Shown in pieces: positions 35,256 to 44,185 of a stretch of DNA of 64,000 nucleotides. Source of the DNA: DASXKD01 sp963707905 (GTDB taxonomy: Bacteria; Actinomycetota; Actinomycetes; Streptosporangiales; Streptosporangiaceae); contig CAVPSA010000047.1 of the NCBI GenBank assembly GCA_963707905.1, positions 1-64,000 of the forward strand, in the 5' to 3' direction. Under the pieces are notes generated by a model. That model ran no database searches, had not been told where the DNA came from, and saw only the letters and a program-made list of their open reading frames with translations. A program made the translations under genes and the position numbers. Every line of letters begins with the position of its first letter. The stretch's first letter is position 1.

Positions 35256-35975
35256 ATGCCGTACGCAGACGTCAACGGGTTGCATCTCTACTACGAGGAG
35301 CAGGGCGAGGGGCCGCCGCTGGTGCTCCTCCACGGCGGTCTGATGACCATCGAGCTGAACTTCGGCGTCGCCTTGCCGGCGCTCGCCGAGCACCGTCGGG
35401 TGATCGCCGTCGAGCTCCAGGGTCACGGCCGCACCGCCGACGTCGCCCGTCCCCCGACGTTCCCTGATTTCGCTGCCGACGTGGTCGCCCTGCTCGACCA
35501 CCTGGGGATCGAGCGGGCCGACGTGGTCGGCTTCAGTATCGGCGGGCTCACTGGCTACCAGCTGGTGATCTCGTACCCGGACCGCGTCCGCCGGGCTGTC
35601 GTGGCCTCGGCCGACCACCGCAACGATCGTGGCGGCGAGGCAGACCCGGCCCGGCTGCCGACGCCGGATGACTTCCAGGCGATGCGCGACGCCTACGTTG
35701 CGACGGCGCCCGATCCCGGCGCATTCGACGCTGTCGCTGAGAAGACGAGTGGACTGGTGCAGTCGTTCACAGGCTGGACCGACGACCAGCTACGAGACGT
35801 TCGGCTCCCGGTGCTGATCCTGGTCGGCGACACCGACTTCATCCATGTCGAGAACGCCGCCGAGGCGATGCGGCTCCTGCCGCAGGGCCAGCTTGCCGTG
35901 CTGCCGGGCACCACGCACATGGATCTCACCCGCAGCACTCTGCTGGCGCCTGTGATCGAGGCGTTCCTCGCTTGA
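35256..35975 (+). CDS. Alpha/beta hydrolase
   Basis: 239 residues. The N-terminus is classic: MPYADVNGLHLYYEEQGEGP, then LVLLHGGLMT (oxyanion HGG). The nucleophile elbow is GFSIGG, the acid lies in LVGDTDFIHV and the His in PGTTHMDL. Length and motifs match the small-molecule hydrolase/esterase branch. It is followed 46 bases later by a co-directional AraC regulator, which may control it. Confidence 0.88.
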   Translation: MPYADVNGLHLYYEEQGEGPPLVLLHGGLMTIELNFGVALPALAEHRRVIAVELQGHGRTADVARPPTFPDFAADVVALLDHLGIERADVVGFSIGGLTGYQLVISYPDRVRRAVVASADHRNDRGGEADPARLPTPDDFQAMRDAYVATAPDPGAFDAVAEKTSGLVQSFTGWTDDQLRDVRLPVLILVGDTDFIHVENAAEAMRLLPQGQLAVLPGTTHMDLTRSTLLAPVIEAFLA

Positions 35976-36021
35976 TACAACACCGGGCGGATCGGGACCT
36001 ACGGCGCCAGGACGGCGAGCG

Positions 36022-36753
36022 ATGAGGCGGGCGGCGGAGTTGTTCGCCATCGACGAGTGGGGCTCGGACTCGCGCTTCGTGGAGAAGGTGTGGACGAGCC
36101 GCAGCGAGCCGGAGCCGGCGTTCATCTCGGTCGCGGTGAGCCGCTGGCATATCGTCGTCACCACCCGGCGCGACGTCACGCAGCTCACCGTCCGCGGCCC
36201 CGAGACGACGGCGACCGTCACCCCGATCCCCGCCGATGCCGAGTTCTTCGGAATCGTGTTCCGTCTCGGGGCGTTCCTGCCGGCCATGCCGCTTGCGGGC
36301 CTGGTCGACCGGGCAGTGACGCTGCCCGCCGTGACGCCCAACTCGGTCTGGTTCCAGGGGTCCCGCTGGGAGATCCCGACGCCCGGGAACGCCGACGTGT
36401 TCGTCAACCGTCTGGTCCGCCAAGGCCTGATCCTGCGTGACCCGGTCGTCGCCGAGTCACTTCAAGACGATGTCGACGGCCAGTCCAAACGGACCCTTCA
36501 GCGCCGCGTGGCCCGAGCAACGGGCCTTACCCGCAGCACGATCACGCAGATCGCCCGAGCCGAGAAGGCCGTCGAGGCGCTCGGCAACGGTCGGTCGCCC
36601 CAAGACGCGGCCCCCCTGCTTGGCTACGCCGACCAGGCCCACCTCACCCGGTCACTGAGGCGATTCATCGGGCAGACCCCCACCCAAGTCAACCGGGGCC
36701 GCCATTGGTCGATCGACACCCCTGTCGACCCTCGCTCGTCTGGCGATCCGTAG
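36022..36753 (+). CDS. AraC-family transcriptional regulator
   Basis: 243 residues. The N-terminal sensing domain runs to about 150 (HIVVTTRRDVTQLTVRGPET). The C-terminal DNA-binding domain shows SKRTLQRRVARATGLTRSTI and then ALGNGRSPQDAAPLLGYADQ, ending AHLTRSLRRFIGQTP, the typical second HTH of AraC proteins. It is probably in an operon with the upstream hydrolase; the downstream RibD-type gene is a further candidate target. Confidence 0.85.
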   Translation: MRRAAELFAIDEWGSDSRFVEKVWTSRSEPEPAFISVAVSRWHIVVTTRRDVTQLTVRGPETTATVTPIPADAEFFGIVFRLGAFLPAMPLAGLVDRAVTLPAVTPNSVWFQGSRWEIPTPGNADVFVNRLVRQGLILRDPVVAESLQDDVDGQSKRTLQRRVARATGLTRSTITQIARAEKAVEALGNGRSPQDAAPLLGYADQAHLTRSLRRFIGQTPTQVNRGRHWSIDTPVDPRSSGDP

Positions 36754-36947
36754 TTGTCGTTTTCGTTCAAGACACCAATTCGGTCCGTCGGTAGCCTGCC
36801 AGCCATGAAGACCGCATGAGTCTCTGCGATAGGAGTCGCCCACCCCCTCCGTGGCGCTCGGGCCGGGGCTGGCCGATGAGGAAATCTCCGCCATGCGGGT
36901 CTACGGCAAGGTAACGGGCTTTGATCGAGACCACACAGGAGGCCGGA

Positions 36948-37529
36948 GTGTCTGCATCAGTGCTCTACATGTCGATGTCCCTCGACGGGTACATCGCAGG
37001 TCCGAACGACGAACCGGGCAACCCCGGCGGCGACGGCTTCGGCCGGCTGCACGACTGGTACGGCGACTCCCAGCCGTCCGGGGCCGGGCCATCCAAGGCC
37101 TCCGCGGAGTTCCTCGACGAGATGAACGCGACCGGCGCGGTCCTGGCGGGCCGGCGCACCGTGGAACAGGTCGATCACTACAACGGCCATCATCATGGTG
37201 TCCCGATCTTCGTGCCCAGCCACCGGCCGCCCGGCCCCTCGGTCGCGAACTACCCGCTGGTGACGTACGTGAGCGATGGGATCGAAAGCGCGATGGCACA
37301 GGCCAAGGCCGCCGCCGGGGACCGGAACGTGGTGGTGCACGGCGCGTACACGGCGCAGCGGGCGCTGGAGGCCGGGGTGCTGGACGAGCTGCAGATCCAC
37401 CAGATCCCGGTGCTGCTGGGCCAGGGGCTCCGGATGTTCGACGTCTTGCCGTCGCCCGTCGAGCTGGACGTAGTCCGGGTGATCGACACACCGGAGGCCA
37501 CCCACATCCGCTACCGCGTCCGTCGCTGA
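36948..37529 (+). CDS. RibD C-terminal / dihydrofolate-reductase-family protein
   Basis: 193 residues from the GTG at 36948, fixed by AGGAGG seven bases upstream. Opening SASVLYMSMSLDGYIAGPND is diagnostic, followed by VLAGRRTVEQ (NADPH loop), VVVHGAYTAQRALEAGVLDE and VLLGQGLRMFD. Members are NADPH-dependent reductases of uncertain substrate, often near AraC or hydrolase genes. Not a housekeeping ribD because the deaminase domain is absent. Confidence 0.87.
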   Translation: MSASVLYMSMSLDGYIAGPNDEPGNPGGDGFGRLHDWYGDSQPSGAGPSKASAEFLDEMNATGAVLAGRRTVEQVDHYNGHHHGVPIFVPSHRPPGPSVANYPLVTYVSDGIESAMAQAKAAAGDRNVVVHGAYTAQRALEAGVLDELQIHQIPVLLGQGLRMFDVLPSPVELDVVRVIDTPEATHIRYRVRR

Positions 37530-38084
37530 CCCGGGCGGCTCGCCATCCACTCACCCCGATCCACGCGAGCCATGAACAAAGATCTCGTCTGCTCCTCCCT
37601 GCAGGCGGCGCCCGTCGCTCTCTGCTCGGCAATCGATTAACGCTTGCGCGGTGCGCGACGGCGACCCAGAACCGTGGAACCCGGGCGGGTGTCCCGATGA
37701 AAATGGGAGCGCACAGTCGTGCCGGACCCGGTCGTCGGCTCGCACGCGCGACCCCGTGATGGCGGGCGACTGGTACCCGACCGGAAATGCTCCAGACTCC
37801 GGTCTCAGCGGCGGATCCCTCAGCGCAGAACGCCGGGGTCGCCAGTCATCAAGGCCGCCCGTCGCCCACGCCGGATTCGGCGTTCCCTGTAAGCGCATAA
37901 CCGGGTGAGCCGCTAGGCCCCACCGGAATTCTTGGGTCTGCCGTCCAAATATCAATGAAAATTCCAGCCTGTGCATAAGAATGCGGTCAGGCAACATCCG
38001 CTATTCGGCTACTTGTGCGGTAGATCCTTGCAGCAGCCGTGTGGCCTGGCGTAGACCTCCAGCGCGATCGCTCGCTCAACGCTG
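37530..38084. other. Region without a supported gene
   Basis: No convincing coding frame. It contains copy 2 of the direct repeat, about 65-100 bases downstream of the integrase fragment's stop. Confidence 0.4.
37981..38019 (+). repeat. Direct repeat, copy 2 (candidate attachment-site scar)
   Basis: GCAACATCCGCTATTCGGC (37991-38009) matches 25292-25310 with one mismatch. It lies just downstream of the 3' end of the tyrosine-recombinase fragment, the usual position of an attachment site. Confidence 0.4.
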
Positions 38085-38306
38085 TCACTCAGCCCTCGGA
38101 CCGCCATCGGGCTCTGCTTCGGCATCTTTAATACGCTTGAGCGCCGTCTGCTCGGAGTCGGTGAGGCATTTGGCGTAGACGCGCAGGAGGACCGGGACGC
38201 TGTTGCCGGCCCATTCGGCCACCTGTGCAGGGGCAACGCCGGCATTGAGCCAGGTGGACAGGCGGGCGTGGCGCAGGTCGTAGGGGCGCTCGGCCAGTGG
38301 GGAGGC
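38085..38306 (-). pseudogene. Tyrosine recombinase (phage integrase) C-terminal fragment
   Basis: RPYDLRHARLSTWLNAGVAP, then QVAEWAGNSV and LLRVYAKCL match the catalytic end of actinobacterial integrases: Arg in DLRHA, the block WAGHSV with His changed to Asn here, and the nucleophile Tyr in RVYAKCL. The rest of the protein upstream is missing; the frame beyond about 38306 overlaps the opposite-strand gene at 38353. With one catalytic residue changed and most of the protein gone it is inactive. Confidence 0.65.
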
Positions 38307-38352
38307 GGCCTCGGCCTCCGCGCCGCCGGAAGGCTCCACCGCGCCACCCGGC

Positions 38353-38897
38353 GTGCCAACCGACTTCTGCGACCAGCTCCGCGAAGCCCGCCACATCCTC
38401 CGCTGGCTCACCGGCGACACCGACGAGATCCCCGTAGACGACGACAACCGCGGCCGGTTCACGGCGCCCGCGGCGACCGCGCCAGAACCGACGAACAGAT
38501 CCGCGAAGTCCGCGACCGCGCAAGTCGCAGCCTAGAAATATCCGACCTGCCCCACCCTATGGACCCCACCGACGCCTTGCACCCATGGCGATGGCCTGCC
38601 ACATGGATGCACGCCGCCTGGCTGCGTGGCGTCCGCAACCTCCTCGACTGGGTACTCGGCGATCGCGTTACCTCACCCCTCGGCCAGCAGGTCGCTGGCC
38701 TGCCTACAGTTCAGGACCTCGAGTACGAAGATCTAAAAGCCGACGAGGTAGCCAGTCAGGGGCGCCCAAGATGCGCTGTCGTCGAGCCCGATACCTACCC
38801 TCCACCGCAATATGGCGAAGCTATCCAGGCATCAATCCGCTGGCTACGCGGCGAGGCCAGCAGCAGTCGCATCGATCCGGCTGGGTACGGTCGGTGA
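38353..38897 (+). pseudogene. Conserved actinobacterial protein of unknown function, -1 frameshift
   Basis: The first frame from the GTG at 38353 gives FCDQLREARHILRWLTGDTD, then EIPVDDDNRGRF. After TTC (38458-38460) the reading continues one base earlier: GARGDRARTDEQIREVRDRA, LPHPMDPTDALHPWRWPATW, LLDWVLGDRVTSPLG and YPPPQYGEAIQASIRWLRGE. Two bases (38461-38462) replace a codon, so one base is missing. I recall intact homologues of this arrangement in Streptomyces but no function. Adding the base would give about 180 residues. Confidence 0.55.
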
Positions 38898-39155
38898 TCG
38901 TGTCTCGGCAGGTCGCCCAGGCAGACTGATGGCTACGCGCGTTCACCCTCATGGCCGATGAGAGTGTGCTCACCTAGGCCGGCGCTCCTACCGAGCGGGC
39001 TGCGACGTAGCGGATGCTCCTGGTTGGCAGAGCAAATCTGCCGCTGGCTCGCCAAGGCTAATCGGCTCCGAATGTCCGATGAGTCATCTTCAAGGCATAT
39101 CGGTCCGTGACGTGCTTGAATGTCAGCGTTCCGAAAAGGGGAGGGGATGGCTTCG

Positions 39156-39620
39156 ATGCCGGCTGCCAGTAGTGATCTCAACCAGAAGGTCCTCGATGGG
39201 CTGGCAGGTTATGTGACCGCCCTTAATGATCGTGACGCCGCACGGTTCGGCGCGATGATCTATAAGCGTGTGGCGCGTGAGCTTGATCCTCTGGTGCGCT
39301 CCGACGACGCGTGCAAGCTGGCGTTCCCGTCTTTCCTGATCCGGCCTGACCTGCGGACCGAATGTTTCGTGGCGGTGCTTGGTGACCGGCTGGTGATCGC
39401 ATGGAAGGCGGGAATGTTCCGGAAGTCGGCGGGGCCGTTGGTCATCCCATTCGCCAGCATCACGGGCCTCCGCCGGCAGGCCGGTACCTCACCGGGTACC
39501 CGGGGCGCGACCTTGCTTGTCATCGCTGGTTCGCCGGGCGCAACCCTTGCGTTGCCCAAGGGTCAAGTGGACACGGTCGAAGCGCTCATTCGCGCCGCCA
39601 TCGGCCCGGCAGCCAGCTGA
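39156..39620 (+). CDS. Small PH-like-fold protein, first gene of the CHAT/TIR cassette
   Basis: 154 residues from the ATG at 39156, nine bases after GGAGGGG (an ATG at 39147 abuts the ribosome site). The strands ECFVAVLGDRLVIAWKAGMF, then GPLVIPFASITGLRRQ and ATLLVIAGSPGATLALPKGQ with a terminal helix (VDTVEALIRAAIG) have the layout of bacterial PH/GRAM-type domains. It ends 18 bases before the CHAT gene and is likely co-transcribed. No catalytic motif is visible. Confidence 0.65.
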   Translation: MPAASSDLNQKVLDGLAGYVTALNDRDAARFGAMIYKRVARELDPLVRSDDACKLAFPSFLIRPDLRTECFVAVLGDRLVIAWKAGMFRKSAGPLVIPFASITGLRRQAGTSPGTRGATLLVIAGSPGATLALPKGQVDTVEALIRAAIGPAAS

Positions 39621-39638
39621 CCTCCTGGGAAGCTCCTT

Positions 39639-42047
39639 GTGTCCAGGGAGAGCCATGCAGCTAATCTGCTGCGTCAGGCACGGCAGCTCCTCACATCCGC
39701 TGGCCCCCGCGACCAGGCCGCGAGGTCGGCCGCGGATGACCGCGCCCGGCAGGCACTGCGGATGCTGCACCCCATGCGTAGCCGCGCTGGCCGATTGGTC
39801 GCTGCGGAGGCAGAGGAGTTCCGTTCATCAATAAGCTTCGCGGAGGGCGATCTAGAGCTGGGGATCGGCAGCATGATCGCTGCCGCGTCGAGCTACATCG
39901 AGATCGGCTCGGATGACGATTCACGGCGCGGCCTCGCCCGGGTAGCGCGAACGCTCGCGGCCACTTACTCCAGCGTTGGCATGCGTGACCGTGCTGCACA
40001 ATTCGCACTCGAATACCTCAGGACGATCCCAGACTCAGACCGGGACATGTTCGCAATGGCGTACGCCGTCTCTGCCCTGGCAGCTTCCGGTCGCCCCGAA
40101 CAGCTCACCACGTTCGCGCGCAAAAATACGCCGACCGAGTACCCGGAGCCGGTCCGCAGCATCCTGACCATTCTGGCGCAGCGTGCTGGCCAGGAGGACT
40201 GCACGTCGCAGGAATTGGCGGCCGCCGCGCGCATGCTCACGTACGTCCCGCCGGATTTGCGGCTCCAGTGCACGTTGTTCGCCGCGAACGGGCTCATTCG
40301 GCAAGGCGAAGCCGGGCTTGCCGTGGACGTGCTCTCGCAACTGCGCGCTGGCGTTGCCGCCGATCTTGTCGCTGATGCCCGCGTCGTACAGGCCGTCGGC
40401 GCTGCGGCTGCGCGCGCCGGGGACACCGATGCCTCGCTGCGGTACTTTCTGCTCGCGTGGACACGCTATGACGATCTTCGCTACCGGGTGGGCTCGATGA
40501 GTATCCGGCATGCGATCAATGCCGAGCTGGTCCGCAGCCGCAGCGGTGCCTTGGCGGCGGCGGCCGACCGGACCGATTGGCGGCAACTGCTTGAGCTGAT
40601 CGAGTCCTGCCGGTTGCAGGCGACCTTCGACATGCCCGGGTCGGTGGCCGAGCTGGACCAGATCCTCGCGACGGGGGTGTACGAGAAGCCCCCCTCCACC
40701 GCCGAGCGCACCGTCCATGTCGATAGGTTGCCGGAGGTGTTCCAGGCCGCCGCCGGTGATCTGTTTGGTGGCCGCGCGGACGTCGCCGGCCAGTTCGACA
40801 TCTACGTCGGTGGCGTCTCCAGCCTGGCCGAGGCACGCGCCGCCGACGGTGTGACCGATGAGCGGCTGCGGCTGGACGCTGAGCGCGTCATGCGGCGCCA
40901 CAGCCGACCGGAAGATCTCTGGTGGTCTAACTGGTGTGAGAACGGTGTCCTGTACTGGGTGCTCGCCCGTGATGGCGTGCCCGTCGACGCAGGGACTGTC
41001 AGCCTAGTCGGCGATGAGGACCTGTGCCAGGCGCTGAGCGTCGTCAGCCTCCGGTACAACATCGACCCGTCGTGGCCGGTGCCGACGGCGGTAGCCGATG
41101 TTGATCTCGCCCATTACCTGGCGGTCGCCGATAGCTTCGAGGAACTGCAACTCACCGGTGCGCTGGCCCGTGTGCTCCCGCCAGCGACCCGGGCTCCCGG
41201 CGACCTGGGGCGCCGCTTGTTCTTCTCGAATGCCGCGGAGTTGGCTCCCATACCGTGGCCGATTCTGCCGTTGAATCTAGAGGCCAGCCCGGTCACCCGC
41301 CTCGTAGAACACTTCGAACTGCATTTCCTGCCGTCCCTTTCGGTCCTGGACCGAGTAAGCAGCGAAACCGTAACCGCCATCAATACGGAGTTGCCGTTCC
41401 TGCTTGCCTGCGACTACTTCCCCACCCCTGGCGGGCCAAGTCCGCTGCCGGCCCGGCGGGCACAGACCGTCCTTGCGGCGAAGGAGCGGTGCGACAGCAC
41501 GGTCGGCGTTCATGAGGCGACCGCGATGAACCTGCTCCGTTTCCTGCGGGCCTTGCCCCGCGGAAGCGACGGCATTGCATTCTTCCGCGCGCACTACGAG
41601 TGGGCTGACTCCGATCCTGGTTCCTCCGGCATCGTCCTCGCCGACGAGACACTGCCCAGCGGGCTCCTCGGCGCGCGCGATCCGGCGACAGGGCAGACTG
41701 TGCTGAACTTGCCCAGTACCGTCGTAATGTCATGCTGCTCCACCTCGGGCAGCCGTGAGCGTGACGGCGGCGAGACACTGGGGCTCGCGCCACTCGCCAT
41801 GATGGCAGGCGCCCGCCGGCTCATCGTCACGTCCGTAGAGATCCGCCACACGCCATTCACAGTTGCCCTCGACGACATGCTTATCGACCTCGCCGTACGG
41901 CCCGGCGATCACTTCGCCGCACTGCGTACACTCCAGTTGCGCCTGCTCGATGAGTGGCGGCGATACAGCCTGCGCGACGTCGGAACGTTGCGGGACATCA
42001 CGCCAACGCCAGACATCTGGGCCCACTATCAAGCGTTCGGAGCCTGA
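39639..42047 (+). CDS. CHAT-domain protease with helical-repeat N-terminus
   Basis: 802 residues from a GTG with GGGAAG upstream. Residues 1-340 are TPR-like helices (SLRYFLLAWTRYDDL); a divergent middle domain follows. The CHAT domain occupies about 480-802: NAAELAPIPWPILPLN, HFLPSLSVLD, His652 in AFFRAHYEWAD and Cys700 in VVMSCCSTSG, with the GETLGLAPLAMMAGARRLIV block after it. It is more divergent than the TPR-CHAT protein at 26285, but the His-Cys dyad is intact. Spacing of one base to the EACC-like gene indicates coupling. Probable effector protease of the cassette. Confidence 0.82.
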   Translation: MSRESHAANLLRQARQLLTSAGPRDQAARSAADDRARQALRMLHPMRSRAGRLVAAEAEEFRSSISFAEGDLELGIGSMIAAASSYIEIGSDDDSRRGLARVARTLAATYSSVGMRDRAAQFALEYLRTIPDSDRDMFAMAYAVSALAASGRPEQLTTFARKNTPTEYPEPVRSILTILAQRAGQEDCTSQELAAAARMLTYVPPDLRLQCTLFAANGLIRQGEAGLAVDVLSQLRAGVAADLVADARVVQAVGAAAARAGDTDASLRYFLLAWTRYDDLRYRVGSMSIRHAINAELVRSRSGALAAAADRTDWRQLLELIESCRLQATFDMPGSVAELDQILATGVYEKPPSTAERTVHVDRLPEVFQAAAGDLFGGRADVAGQFDIYVGGVSSLAEARAADGVTDERLRLDAERVMRRHSRPEDLWWSNWCENGVLYWVLARDGVPVDAGTVSLVGDEDLCQALSVVSLRYNIDPSWPVPTAVADVDLAHYLAVADSFEELQLTGALARVLPPATRAPGDLGRRLFFSNAAELAPIPWPILPLNLEASPVTRLVEHFELHFLPSLSVLDRVSSETVTAINTELPFLLACDYFPTPGGPSPLPARRAQTVLAAKERCDSTVGVHEATAMNLLRFLRALPRGSDGIAFFRAHYEWADSDPGSSGIVLADETLPSGLLGARDPATGQTVLNLPSTVVMSCCSTSGSRERDGGETLGLAPLAMMAGARRLIVTSVEIRHTPFTVALDDMLIDLAVRPGDHFAALRTLQLRLLDEWRRYSLRDVGTLRDITPTPDIWAHYQAFGA

Positions 42048-42048
42048 C

Positions 42049-42429
42049 ATGACACACAGCCCGTATGCCGTCAACGTCGCGCTGCCGAACGACCTGGCGG
42101 ACCTGTTCAGCGAAGTCGCAACCGAGCCGACGCCAGTGCGATCCGCATTGCTGACACTGTTCACCGGTGGAGCCGCAGTCGCGTCGACGGCGATCACATT
42201 CCTGCAGGGACCCCCCACCGTCACATACTGGGTCAATGTCGTCAAAAGCTGGCTGCAACGCAAACGCGACGATGGGGTTGGCGAAATAAGGCTAAAAGGC
42301 CCGAACGGCATCGCTGTCTTTACCGTGACCAAAGATACTGATCTCGCCGAACTTGCTGGCACGCTCCATACTGCACTGTTTCCGAATCGGACACTACCTG
42401 CTCGCGATATCAACGACATTGCACTCTGA
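42049..42429 (+). CDS. EACC-like small protein of the CHAT/TIR cassette
   Basis: 126 residues from the ATG at 42049, one base after the CHAT stop; a longer frame runs back inside CHAT and is rejected. The plan is a short N-terminal region, a hydrophobic segment (LLTLFTGGAAVASTAITFL), a basic helix (VVKSWLQRKRDD), then EIRLKGPNGIAVFTVTKDTD and a helix. It parallels the gene at 30077, both having an (I/L)K-x-P-(S/N)-G turn followed by xVFxVT or xFVT. Proposed to be the constant component linking sensor and effector proteins; this is by analogy. Confidence 0.6.
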   Translation: MTHSPYAVNVALPNDLADLFSEVATEPTPVRSALLTLFTGGAAVASTAITFLQGPPTVTYWVNVVKSWLQRKRDDGVGEIRLKGPNGIAVFTVTKDTDLAELAGTLHTALFPNRTLPARDINDIAL

Positions 42430-42511
42430 GCCGTCGGCGCTCGTCCCTGGAGTGATCGGTGAGCACGAGGGTCCACTGGATGATTGACCCGAGACATGGG
42501 TGGTTCGGCAG

Positions 42512-44185
42512 ATGATGGCAAGCGGGAACATCGGTTACAAATGGGATTTCTTTGTATCCTACACGCGCGCTGATCAGCCCTGAGCCGAGTGGATTGCATG
42601 GGTGCTTGAGGAAGACGGCCATCGGGTTCTGGTACAGGCATGGGATTTCGTGCCAGGCAGCAACTGGATCCAGAGTATGCAGGCCGGCACGCGCGACGCC
42701 GCCCGCACGGTCGCAGTCCTATCCGAGGCATACCTTAATTCGGTCTTCGGCAGCGCTGAATGGCAGGCTGCGCTTGCGAGCGACCCGGACGGATCTAGCC
42801 GCAAATTGCTGGTAGTGCGGGTGGAGGAATGTCAACGGCCTGGACTTCTGGCGGCTGTAGTAGGTGTCGATCTGTTTGGTGTGCCCGAGACAGCCGCCAA
42901 GTCCAGACTGCAAGCAATGGTTAGGGCAGCAGCAACAGGCCGAGCGAAGCCAATGGTGCCGCCAAGCTTCCCTGGCGAGGGCCGAGCCGTGCCTCACGAG
43001 CCTGGCTTCCCCGGCAATGACCGCAGCGACGTTGGCGGGAGACCGCAAGATTATGCCCATGACGCTGAGCCAGCAAGAGACCGCAACTGGTTCCAGCGGC
43101 TGGGAACGCCAATACAGGCAGCGATCATTACCGGGATCTTTACAGTCCTTGCCGCCACGGTGACTGGGATCTTTGCCCTCATCAACTCACACGGCTCCCC
43201 GCCAAGCCCGGGCCCGTCCTCGCCAACAGCCTCGATCACCGGTTCGTCACCTAGGCCTTCGGCAGGTGGGACCGGCAACCTTGTCTCGCTTGCGAGCCAG
43301 GGGGTGGACACGGTCGCATACAGCTTTGACGGCAACTTCCTGGCAGCCGGGAATGCAAATGGGATCATCCGGGTGTGGCGGACCAGCGCCTGGCAGGTGG
43401 CCGACACGATGAACGATCCGCACAGCCGGGGCGTCAGCTCAGTCGCTTTCAACCGCGCCAACTCGCTCCTAGCCGCAGGCGACGCAAACGGGCATGTCTA
43501 CCTGTGGGCCAGTGGCCATGCGACTGCCCTCGCCGACCCCTCGGGAGCGGCCATCCGATCGGTTGCGTTCAGCCCAGACAATAAGTACCTGGCAGCCGGA
43601 GATACGAGCGGAACGGTCAATGTCTGGCGGATGAGGCGGACGAGTACGTGGCGACTGGTCAGTTCAATGACCGATTCAGGCGGTACAGGTGTCAACTTGG
43701 TGGCCTTCAATCCCGCTAGCTCGCTATTGGCCGCAGGTGACGCCAACGGGCGCATTTATATTTGGACTCCCGGCCACGCGACCGTCCTGAAGGATCCTTA
43801 CGGCGCTGCGGTGCGGTCGGTCATTTTCTCTGCGGACAACAGGGCACTGGTCAGCGGTGACAGCGCCGGCCATGTCGATGTATGGCACGAGGGGAGCGGC
43901 GTGGCGTGGCTGAAGCGGCTCTCACCCCGTCACTACAATGTCGCCGAATCTCTGATCGATCCGGATACCAAGGGAATTGAGTCAGTAGCGTTCGGTGCCA
44001 CCACCACTACTATTGCTGCGGCCGACGGCAACGGCCGGGTGTATCTGTGGCTGTACAAGCTTGCAGATCAGCTCCAGTATCCGACTAACGGCGCTGCTCG
44101 CTCCGTCGCCTACAGTCCCGACGACAGTCACTTGGCCGTTGCATCTGCCAATGGATATGTCTACGTGAAGCCGGTGAACTCTTAG
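42512..44185 (+). CDS. TIR - transmembrane - WD40 protein with an in-frame UGA in the TIR domain
   Basis: The frame opens at 42512 (MMASGNIGYKWDFFVSYTRADQP), meets TGA at 42581-42583 (codon 24) and continues AEWIAWVLEEDGHRVLVQAW, which is a complete TIR domain (about residues 9-145) except for the stop. In this family a Trp is expected at that place (x-WAEWIAW), so TGG to TGA is the likely change. A transmembrane helix (about 200-224, IQAAIITGIFTVLAATVTGI) and a Ser/Pro linker lead to WD40 repeats (about 255-557; SVAFNRANSLLAAGDANGHV). TIR domains are usually NADases in bacterial defence. As annotated by standard tools the gene would start at 42602, losing the beta-A strand. It is 82 bases after the EACC-like gene. 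Confidence 0.75.
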
